This document shows, piece after piece, positions 1 to 5,048 of a DNA stretch of 6,008 bases. The notes below the pieces were generated by a model. The model searched no databases. It saw only the letters and a list, made by a program, of their open reading frames with translations, and was not told the DNA's origin. Location: assembly GCA_027296925.1 (NCBI GenBank), contig JAPUIP010000502.1, positions 1-6,008 on the forward strand, given 5' to 3'. Position 1 is the stretch's first letter. Each line of letters opens with the position of its first letter. This DNA comes from Candidatus Poribacteria bacterium (GTDB lineage: Bacteria; Poribacteria; WGA-4E; PCPOR2b). Made by a program: the position numbers and the translations under genes.

Positions 1-2
1 CG

Positions 3-541
3 GTACGGGTCATCGGGGATGAACCGGTGTATATGTACCTTTCGGTCACGCCCCATATCCAGCCGACGCATACATTCTATTCCGAAGACGGCGAACGACT
101 CCCGCCCCACTTCCGGCCATCGAGTGATTATAACACGGAGACTGACTCAACCACTCCCGTTGACGAACTCATTGACCATCATGTCGATACGGCGCACGCA
201 GTGGCTGCTGCCGCTCAAACCAGTGCGCAGATTCAACAGGAGATGGCGGGAGCGCTCAAGCAAGCGTTGGCTGAAGGAGATGAAAAAGCGGCTTCCGACG
301 TGCGAAACGTCATGTGGGAGTCGCTGAAAGCAACCTTCAAGCAGGTCAATGAACTCGCAGAAGAATGGAACACCCTCGCCCCACGCGCGGGGAAAATCCA
401 CGCTAGCTATTGCGCCATTTCCACAAGTGCATCACTCAAGGCGCGCAGTCACGTTCCCATATCGCGGATGTGTACCACGATGTCGCACTGATCATCGACA
501 TCACCAAGGCTTATATCACCCGGGCGCCTGTCAGCCGATGA
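3..541 (+). CDS. Cupin-domain protein, C-terminal part, with probable frameshift
   Basis: The gene enters from the left edge, so its start is outside the window. The first visible residues (about nt 3-135) include MYLSVTPHIQPTHTFY followed by an ERLPPHF segment, which I recognise as the tail of a small cupin beta-barrel seen in many environmental cupin_2 proteins. From about nt 150 to 370 the protein is Ala/Glu/Lys/Gln-rich and should form amphipathic helices, so this is a cupin with a helical C-terminal extension of unknown role. The starting frame stays open to a stop at 489-491, but its last ~25 residues look unnatural. One extra base near the TTT at 418-420 would move translation into a frame reading FHKCITQ, then HIADVYHDVALIIDITKAY, ending at TGA 539-541, 39 bp before the next gene. 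I therefore take 541 as the original end; a one-base deletion or an assembly error explains the break. The substrate cannot be predicted. Confidence 0.6.
415..422 (+). other. Probable one-base frameshift site in the cupin gene
   Basis: Upstream of this point the coding-like frame is the one starting at nt 3; downstream it is the frame with codons at 458, 461 and so on. The second frame has a TAG at 404-406, so the switch must fall after 406. Adding one T to the short T run at 418-420 joins them smoothly (Ala-Ile-Phe-His-Lys). The exact base is inferred. Confidence 0.5.
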
Positions 542-580
542 GCGCTCGCTACCGGATGCCACCGGAAGGGAGGGGAACCT

Positions 581-988
581 ATGAAGGCAAGGCTTTGGAA
601 CATCGGCATGAAAGCTGAGAATCTGGATGAAGAAATCGGGTTTTTCGAGGAATTGGGGGGCAAGCTGCTGGTGCGTGGCGCACGAAAAAGACCGGATGGG
701 GAATATGAGTACGCGATACTGGAGTTTGGCCAGACACGTCTCTTTCTGACGCCGAAACCGGTCTTTGAAGACCAGCTCAACCATCCGCTCCCCTCCGGGT
801 TAACCCATGCCGTGTTTGAGGTTGACGACCTGGATGAAGCTTATGATCGTATTACCCAGCTTGGCACAGAAGTGCTTATCGAACCGGTAGAAATCAGCGC
901 CGACTTTGGATCGCGGCGGATCGCCTTTTTCCGTTCACCCAACGGCCTCGTCTTCGAGGTCATGCAAATTCTGGAATCGAAGATGTAA
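581..988 (+). CDS. VOC family (glyoxalase/bleomycin-resistance/dioxygenase fold) protein
   Basis: This 135-residue protein has the size and pattern of a single vicinal-oxygen-chelate domain made of two beta-alpha-beta-beta-beta modules. Module one covers about residues 3-57 (RLWNIGMKAENLDEEIGFFEEL, ending TRLFLT, in segments). Module two covers about 73-130 (GLTHAVFEVDDLDEAYDRI, then the typical SPNGLVFEVMQ end). In metal-dependent members the ligands lie on strands 1, 4, 5 and 8. Here H76 (LTHAVF) and E126 (FEVMQ) fit the last two, while strand 1 has N7 where His or Gln is usual. Metal binding is thus possible but incomplete. The start is fixed by a strong purine-rich site, GGAAGGGAGGGG (564-575), just before ATG 581. 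It lies 39 bp after the cupin gene and is probably co-transcribed with it. VOC proteins include isomerases, epimerases, lyases and dioxygenases; the reaction here cannot be named. Confidence 0.88.
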   Translation: MKARLWNIGMKAENLDEEIGFFEELGGKLLVRGARKRPDGEYEYAILEFGQTRLFLTPKPVFEDQLNHPLPSGLTHAVFEVDDLDEAYDRITQLGTEVLIEPVEISADFGSRRIAFFRSPNGLVFEVMQILESKM

Positions 989-1043
989 CTTGAGACGCAA
1001 AGAAGCGGAATCAATGGCGATATGAGTCAATCCCAACAGTTAC

Positions 1044-1065
1044 GTTAAATATAGAGGCATTTAAC
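1044..1065. promoter_or_regulatory. Perfect dyad, candidate operator
   Basis: GTTAAAT (1044-1050) and ATTTAAC (1059-1065) form a perfect 7-bp inverted repeat with an 8-bp spacer. It sits about 40 bp upstream of the predicted -35 box for the epimerase-like gene, in a non-coding gap. The AT-rich half-sites and 15-bp centre spacing suit a dimeric regulator. The stem is too AT-rich, and lacks a T tract, to be a convincing terminator of the VOC gene. The regulator is unknown. Confidence 0.4.
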
Positions 1066-1106
1066 TCGACTTTGGGGGGTGGCGATGATTTGGGCATGTT
1101 TTGCGC

Positions 1107-1135
1107 TTGACGTGCTGCGGTGATTCGGCTAAACT
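1107..1135 (+). promoter_or_regulatory. Sigma70-type promoter for the epimerase-like gene
   Basis: TTGACG (1107-1112, five of six matches to the -35 consensus) is followed after exactly 17 bp by TAAACT (1130-1135, four of six matches to -10). Transcription would start near 1142, leaving a leader of about 55 nt before ATG 1198, which includes the GAGGAG ribosome binding site at about 1185-1190. This is the best promoter candidate I see in the window and would drive 1198-1995 and probably the sulfatase. Confidence 0.5.
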
Positions 1136-1197
1136 ATTGCTTGTGTCAGTGGCAACTTCGATCGCGTTACCACATCTGATAGAAGAGGAGACACGTC

Positions 1198-1995
1198 ATG
1201 AGCGACCGTTTTGGCTTCGATGCACCGAAGCACCAACCCCTTGAGGATTCCATTGCTTGGGCGGCGAGGAATGGGTTCCGTTATATTGACTTCCAAGCAG
1301 ATCTTCCGCCCAATGACATCGCTTCGTTTGACGCCGACCGGGTTCGCAACGTCCGCAACCTCTGTGAAACTCACGGCATCCAAATCGGTATCCATCCGTC
1401 GTCGGCGATCAATAACGCCGAGTATACACCCATCATGGCAGAAGCAGTGGACAACTATCTCTTTGCCAACCTCGATCTCGCTGCTCGCCTCGGATGCGGC
1501 TGGCTTATCGGGCATGGTGGCTACCATTTCGGTGATGTTGCTCAACGGCGCACCGCCGCCCTCGAACACATCAAACGACTGGTCGACCGGGCTGAGCAGG
1601 CAAACGTGATGATATTCTTCGAGAACCACAACAAAGAACCCGACCGTGCCGAGATCCATTATCTTCCGCACAACGTCGCAGAAACGCATTGGTTCTTTGA
1701 TGCGATTCAGTCGTCGCACTTTCAGTGGGCGTTCAACGTGGCGCACGGCCACCTCGTGCCCGAGGGATGGCAGGGCTTCCTCGATGCGTTCGGCGTGGAG
1801 AATATTGGACAGGTTCGCCTCAACGACAACCGGGGCGATTACGAAGTCCATCTGGTTCCTGGTGAGGGAACTGTTGACTTTGAGGCGCTGTTTGGGAGGC
1901 TTTCGGCCGATGGCTATCCGGGCTGGTTTAGTTTGGGATTTGGCGATGAAGCGGATAAGTTGCGAGTGCGCGATTGGTTTGTATCTTTGCTGTGA
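1198..1995 (+). CDS. Sugar phosphate isomerase/epimerase-like TIM-barrel protein (AP endonuclease 2 superfamily)
   Basis: This 265-residue protein has the usual length for single-domain xylose-isomerase-like TIM barrels, cytoplasmic enzymes that isomerise or epimerise sugars and related keto compounds using a divalent metal. Barrel strands with expected polar ends are visible: YIDFQAD (29-35), IQIGIHPSS (61-69, H66), GWLIGHGGYH (101-110, H106), VMIFFENHN (137-145, E142), FQWAFNVAHGHL (175-186, H183 and H185), VRLNDNRG (206-213) and the HLVPGEGTVDF segment (218-228), the family's G-x-G-x-[VI]-D-F signature. Two positions look altered: the usual Asp in the D-x-x-H-x-H motif is N180, and where a Glu normally ends the last strand there is G247 (codon GGA, 1936-1938). 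Activity may therefore differ from the family norm. The start follows GAGGAG with 7 nt spacing. There is no signal peptide. A sulfatase follows 92 bp later on the same strand, suggesting a joint role in sugar breakdown. The substrate is unknown. Confidence 0.85.
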   Translation: MSDRFGFDAPKHQPLEDSIAWAARNGFRYIDFQADLPPNDIASFDADRVRNVRNLCETHGIQIGIHPSSAINNAEYTPIMAEAVDNYLFANLDLAARLGCGWLIGHGGYHFGDVAQRRTAALEHIKRLVDRAEQANVMIFFENHNKEPDRAEIHYLPHNVAETHWFFDAIQSSHFQWAFNVAHGHLVPEGWQGFLDAFGVENIGQVRLNDNRGDYEVHLVPGEGTVDFEALFGRLSADGYPGWFSLGFGDEADKLRVRDWFVSLL

Positions 1996-2073
1996 TGGAC
2001 GCAGGAAGAATCTAAACGAACAGAAACGCCGCATCTCTCGATCGCATGACGCAGTCAATTCTGCAAAACGACT

Positions 2074-2078
2074 GGAGG
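2074..2078 (+). promoter_or_regulatory. Ribosome binding site that sets the sulfatase start
   Basis: GGAGG lies 9 nt before ATG 2088. An in-frame ATG at 2046 has no comparable site and would add 14 residues (MTQSILQNDWRKAQ) not typical of sulfatases, whose first strand (PNVLIIMTDQ) begins just after Met-2088. Confidence 0.75.
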
Positions 2079-2087
2079 AAAGCGCAG

Positions 2088-3554
2088 ATGTCTGATAAAC
2101 CCAATGTTCTCATAATTATGACAGATCAGCAGAAGGCGACAGCCAGCCACCTCTACGGCAATACGTTTTGTGAAACGCCGTCCATGGCGCGACTGGCCCG
2201 CGACGGCGTTCTCTTTGAACATGCCATTACACCGCATCCTTTGTGCGTTCCAGCACGGGTTTCGTTCTGGACTTCGCAATTTCCGCACTCTCACGGCTCG
2301 AGACGCAATCAGACCCTGATGCCTCAGGACGCCACGCATGCCTTCCAATTGTGGAAGGACGCGGGATATTGCACCGGGCTGATCGGTAAGAACCACTGTT
2401 TTGAGCGGTCAGAGGATGTGGCACTCTTCGACAACTGGTTTCCCTTTGGTCACGGCGGACAGTCCGGGACACCACAGGATCGCAGCCCGGATTGGTTTCG
2501 GCCCGCTGAGGGGTTGCGTAAGGTTCGGGAACTGGTTCAGAATATGGAGCCGCAGAATCCGCGCTTCGGCTACGGCACGTCGGACCTGCCGCTCGAAGAT
2601 CACTCCACCGGACTGATTGCGGGTCAGACCGTGCGCTTTCTGGAAGCCCACCAAAATGATCCGTTTGCGCTGTGGGTTTCGTTCCCCGATCCGCACGAGC
2701 CCTGGATGGTGCCGGAGCAGTACGCAGCGATGTTCCCACCTGAGCGGATTGATCTGCCGCCCTGGCAAGAAGGGGAATTCGACGAACGCGCGCCTGAACG
2801 CAATCGTATACTGTATCGGATGTTGGGCGTGGAAGCGGATGCGCTGGAAGATGTGTATGGGATGATGGGAGCTTATTACGGAATGGTGCGCTTTATCGAC
2901 GACGGTCTGGGGCGGATGCTCGACACGCTAGAAGCGCTCGGACTCCGCGAGAACACCATCGTCGTCTTCTGTTCCGATCACGGGGATTTCATGGGCGAAC
3001 ACCGGATGCAATGCAAAGGCGGGGTATTCTACGACTGCTTGACCCGGGTGCCACTGATTGTCTCCTGGCCGGGGCAGGTCGCCGCGGGCCAGCGAGACGA
3101 TAGCATGGTCAATCTGATCGACGTCGTCCCGACGCTGCTGGGTCTTCAAGGGCTGGACATCCCACGCTCGATGCACGGCGAAAGGCTGCCTACGGTCACT
3201 GATGCGGCGCCGAGAGATGCCGCGTTTTCCGAATATGGGGCGGGTGGACCGCCGTTCCGTATGGCAGATCTGGAGGAACTTCCCCGTCCCTTCGGTCGCC
3301 GGACCCTTATTCAATCACTGCATTGGCGTGAGGCGGAAGGGCGGCGGAAGATGGTACGCACGCGGGAGTGGAAGTATGTTCACGACCCCATGGGCGATCG
3401 GGATGAGCTGTACGATCTGGTGAATGATCCGTGGGAGTTGCAGAATGTGGTGGACGAAAAAGCACACCAGGAAGTAGTGGCTGCGCTACGATTACGCCTG
3501 GCTGACTGGAGCATTATGACGGAGGACGCCAAGCCTGTACCGATGCCGGAATGA
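2088..3554 (+). CDS. Sulfatase (formylglycine-dependent, cysteine type), cytoplasmic
   Basis: This 488-residue protein is a full-length type I sulfatase of the alkaline-phosphatase superfamily, which hydrolyses sulfate esters. The N-terminus gives the first strand and metal-binding PNVLIIMTDQQ (5-15; D13, with Gln where many sulfatases have a second Asp). The active-site motif is LCVPARVSFWTSQ, with C53-V-P-A-R57 matching C-x-P-x-R; C53 should be converted to formylglycine, so the cell needs a sulfatase-maturing enzyme not seen here. Further family residues are K101 and H103 (IGKNHC), D297-H298 (CSDHGDFMGEH), and K310 and R320 (KGG...LTRVPLIVSWPG). The C-terminal subdomain ends with the usual RTREWKYVHDP...ELYDLVNDPWELQNV pattern. 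There is no signal peptide, unlike many planctomycete or Bacteroidetes sulfatases, so the substrate is probably a small imported ester. The TDQQ/CxPAR style also occurs near phosphonate monoester hydrolases and choline sulfatases, so aryl, sugar or phosphonate esters remain possible. It is probably co-transcribed with the gene ending at 1995. Confidence 0.93.
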   Translation: MSDKPNVLIIMTDQQKATASHLYGNTFCETPSMARLARDGVLFEHAITPHPLCVPARVSFWTSQFPHSHGSRRNQTLMPQDATHAFQLWKDAGYCTGLIGKNHCFERSEDVALFDNWFPFGHGGQSGTPQDRSPDWFRPAEGLRKVRELVQNMEPQNPRFGYGTSDLPLEDHSTGLIAGQTVRFLEAHQNDPFALWVSFPDPHEPWMVPEQYAAMFPPERIDLPPWQEGEFDERAPERNRILYRMLGVEADALEDVYGMMGAYYGMVRFIDDGLGRMLDTLEALGLRENTIVVFCSDHGDFMGEHRMQCKGGVFYDCLTRVPLIVSWPGQVAAGQRDDSMVNLIDVVPTLLGLQGLDIPRSMHGERLPTVTDAAPRDAAFSEYGAGGPPFRMADLEELPRPFGRRTLIQSLHWREAEGRRKMVRTREWKYVHDPMGDRDELYDLVNDPWELQNVVDEKAHQEVVAALRLRLADWSIMTEDAKPVPMPE

Positions 3555-3651
3555 GATTGCCGGTGTTATTGTAACAGCATTGCCCATTGCGGGCACGAAA
3601 TTCGATAATTCCGCCGTCAACTGTAATGGCAGGTTCGGCGGATCGGTGGTT

Positions 3652-3675
3652 ATCCAGCCATTAAGGGATGGCGAT
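3652..3675 (+). terminator. Weak hairpin, possible terminator of the sulfatase transcript
   Basis: ATC-CA-GCCAT, a six-base loop (TAAGGG), then ATGGC-GAT forms an 8-bp stem with a 2-nt bulge, followed by TTAATAACT. The stem is modest and the T tract is broken, so this is only a candidate. It lies about 100 bp after the sulfatase stop. Confidence 0.22.
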
Positions 3676-3715
3676 TTAATAACTCCTATATCTGTCTTTC
3701 TGAGGAGCTCCGCAA

Positions 3716-3742
3716 GCCTGTCCTGCCTGTCCCGCCTGTCCC
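3716..3742 (+). repeat. Three tandem 9-bp units, GCCTGTCCY
   Basis: GCCTGTCCT (3716-3724), GCCTGTCCC (3725-3733) and GCCTGTCCC (3734-3742) are head-to-tail with one difference. They lead straight into GAGCTTCGAGG. Together the sequence resembles the short dispersed intergenic repeats with a CCTGTCC...GAGCTT core that recur in some environmental bacterial genomes; that resemblance is from memory and unverified. Confidence 0.8.
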
Positions 3743-3744
3743 GA

Positions 3745-3794
3745 GCTTCGAGGGGAGCGACTGAAAGGAATGCCTGTGGTGCTTCGAGGGGAGC
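3745..3794 (+). repeat. Direct repeat of 14 bp, GCTTCGAGGGGAGC
   Basis: The 14-mer occurs exactly at 3745-3758 and again at 3781-3794, starting 36 bp apart. In the second copy, CTTCG (3782-3786) can also pair with CGAAG (3799-3803) to give a small hairpin. With the 9-bp tandem units just upstream this looks like a partly duplicated short repeat element. Confidence 0.75.
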
Positions 3795-3870
3795 TTGCCG
3801 AAGTGATGACAAAGTTATTTGGTACCCATTCCTAAGTGCCTGAACTTGTACTTCTGAGGAGGAGTGTACG

Positions 3871-4923
3871 ATGGTCATAAAAACAGCGGGTGAACTTGAT
3901 AAATTAATCCGAGACGTTTTGACAGCCGCCGGCGCCGATGAACGCAATGCCAATCGCGTCGCAGAAGCACTGGTTTCGTCAAGCATGCGTGGGGTTGATA
4001 CGCACGGTATCCTCCATTTGCCAAGCTATGTGGAAAAGATTCAAGCGGGCGAAATTGTACCGACCGCCTGGCCCGAAATCCTACAAGAAGACACCACCAG
4101 TGCGCTTATCGGCGGCAACTGGACCTTTGGGCATGTGACGGCAAAGTACGCCATGGACATCGCGATCAAGAAAGCCGAGGCCCACAACGTGGCCATCGTC
4201 AGTATGGTTCAAGTGAACCACATTGGCCGCCTCGGTGAGTACGCCGAAATGGCGGCAGCTAAAGGCATGCTGTCGGTCGTCTGGGCTGGTGGCTTCGGCG
4301 AGGAGAAACCGGTCGCCGTTCCCTACGGTGGACGCCAGCCGGTTCTGAGCACCAACCCGATCGGGATGGGCTTTCCGGTCGGTGATGGTCCGCCGATGGT
4401 CATTGACTACGCTACAACCACAGTCGCCGGGAGTAAAGTGATGACGGCAAAAGACAGAAACATACCGCTTCCCGCCGGCAGCGTTGTTGACAAAGACGGT
4501 GTTCCCAGTACCGACCCCGACGCGTTTATCGATGGCGGAGCGCTTCTCCCTTTTGGTGCGCATAAGGGGTATGCGTTGATGCTGGCGGTCGAATTCTTCG
4601 GCCGAATCCTTTCGGGCGCGGATGGCTTTTCGGACGAAGAAAAGCGAGGCGGACCGACTTTCCGCCATTCCGGCGTGTCATTGCTGGTTGTAAAAGCAGA
4701 TCTCTTTCAAGCCGCGACGGTCTATTCGAAGCGAGCCGAAGAGTTGGCAAATCGCGTCCGGTCGGTGCCACCGGCGCCTGGGTTCGAGAGCGTTTTGATT
4801 CCGGGCGATCTCGAGGCACGGGCAGAAGCGACCCGAACACGCGACGGTATCCCGATTCCCAATCCGCTGTGGCAAAGACTAACGGCCCTGGCAGACTCGC
4901 TGGACGTGAACATTGGGGTTTGA
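3871..4923 (+). CDS. Ldh_2 family (malate/L-lactate/ureidoglycolate dehydrogenase type) NAD(P)H oxidoreductase
   Basis: This 350-residue protein matches the usual length of the Ldh_2 family, cytoplasmic NAD(P)-dependent enzymes that oxidise 2-hydroxy acids or reduce 2-keto acids and cyclic imines, without the Rossmann fold of classical LDH. Landmarks are the helical N-terminus, RGVDTHGILHLPSYV (40-54, H45 in the family's SHG motif), VNHIGRLGEYAEMAA (115-129, H117 at the catalytic-His position of AllD-type enzymes), PYGG...LSTNPIGMGFP (151-169), VIDYATT (177-183, D179), LLPFGAHKGYALML (225-238), and the C-terminal APGF...VLIPGDLEARAEATRTRDGIPI segment. One odd point is H49: relatives often have Arg four residues after the SHG histidine. 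The ATG is set by AGGAGG at 3857-3862, 8 nt upstream. It lies 316 bp after the sulfatase, so it is probably transcribed separately although functionally linked. Substrate and cofactor preference cannot be read from sequence alone. Confidence 0.92.
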   Translation: MVIKTAGELDKLIRDVLTAAGADERNANRVAEALVSSSMRGVDTHGILHLPSYVEKIQAGEIVPTAWPEILQEDTTSALIGGNWTFGHVTAKYAMDIAIKKAEAHNVAIVSMVQVNHIGRLGEYAEMAAAKGMLSVVWAGGFGEEKPVAVPYGGRQPVLSTNPIGMGFPVGDGPPMVIDYATTTVAGSKVMTAKDRNIPLPAGSVVDKDGVPSTDPDAFIDGGALLPFGAHKGYALMLAVEFFGRILSGADGFSDEEKRGGPTFRHSGVSLLVVKADLFQAATVYSKRAEELANRVRSVPPAPGFESVLIPGDLEARAEATRTRDGIPIPNPLWQRLTALADSLDVNIGV

Positions 4924-4946
4924 ACCGACACAGATGACACTGCGTA

Positions 4947-5001
4947 GGGGCGGGCCCCCTGCCCGAATGTCACCGACAAACGTGGGCACGGGGACCGCGC
5001 C
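4947..5001. repeat. GC-rich imperfect inverted repeat (REP-like hairpin or bidirectional terminator)
   Basis: The arm GGGGCGGGCCCCCTGCCC (4947-4964) pairs with GGGCACGGGGACCGCGCC (4984-5001) across a 19-nt loop. I count about 15 base pairs with one mismatch (4955/4994) and two single-base bulges (4989, 4997). It begins 24 bp after the Ldh_2 stop, between convergent genes. No T tract follows on either strand, so a dispersed palindromic repeat is at least as likely as an intrinsic terminator. The GTAGGGGCGGG start resembles intergenic repeats found in several environmental phyla. Confidence 0.6.
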
Positions 5002-5005
5002 TTAA

Positions 5006-5048
5006 GTTGACGCGGAGTCATGTTTTGAGTTCGTTTATGACCGTCAAC
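5006..5048. other. Second hairpin overlapping the kelch stop codon
   Basis: GTTGACG (5006-5012) pairs perfectly with CGTCAAC (5042-5048), and inside it GTCAT (5017-5021) pairs with ATGAC (5037-5041), leaving a 4-nt bulge (5013-5016) and a 15-nt loop. The outer arm covers the minus-strand TGA at 5044-5046, so in kelch mRNA the structure would straddle the stop codon. The loop has short T runs but no proper terminator tail. Confidence 0.4.

Larger units (their letters stand above)
3555..3870. other. Repeat-rich intergenic region
   Basis: This 316-bp gap between the sulfatase and the Ldh_2 gene holds no convincing gene. The open frame at 3580-3843 translates to low-complexity, Arg/Ser-rich sequence without a good ribosome binding site and spans the tandem repeats. 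Short dyads are present: TGCCC/GGGCA at 3581-3595, TCCGCC/GGCGGA at 3610-3642, and a bulged stem at 3652-3675. The second half contains the repeats listed separately. No strong promoter is visible, though one for the downstream gene would be expected here. A good ribosome binding site, AGGAGG at 3857-3862, serves the next gene. Confidence 0.7.

Noticed and set aside
1129..2058. Long minus-strand open frame (309 codons) antisense to the epimerase-like gene
   Set aside because: It exactly shadows a well-supported plus-strand TIM-barrel gene, has Arg/Ser-rich atypical protein sequence, and no recognisable domain.
2046..2087. Upstream in-frame ATG as the sulfatase start
   Set aside because: No ribosome binding site near it, and the added residues precede the canonical first strand; GGAGG sits correctly for ATG 2088.
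2227..2739. Minus-strand open frame antisense to the sulfatase
   Set aside because: Low-complexity Arg/Ser/Pro/Thr composition with no domain; the plus strand has catalytic sulfatase motifs across the same bases.
3581..3595. TGCCC-ATTGC-GGGCA hairpin as the sulfatase terminator
   Set aside because: The stem is only 5 bp and no T run follows it.
3716..3803. CRISPR array
   Set aside because: The repeat units are 9 and 14 bp, the tandem units have no spacers, and there are no cas genes nearby.
3580..3843. Possible small gene (87 codons) in the sulfatase-dehydrogenase gap
   Set aside because: No good ribosome binding site, translation is shaped by the tandem DNA repeats, and there is no recognisable fold.
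4081..4668. Minus-strand open frame (195 codons) antisense to the Ldh_2 gene
   Set aside because: It is a shadow of a full-length, motif-rich dehydrogenase gene and shows no domain of its own.
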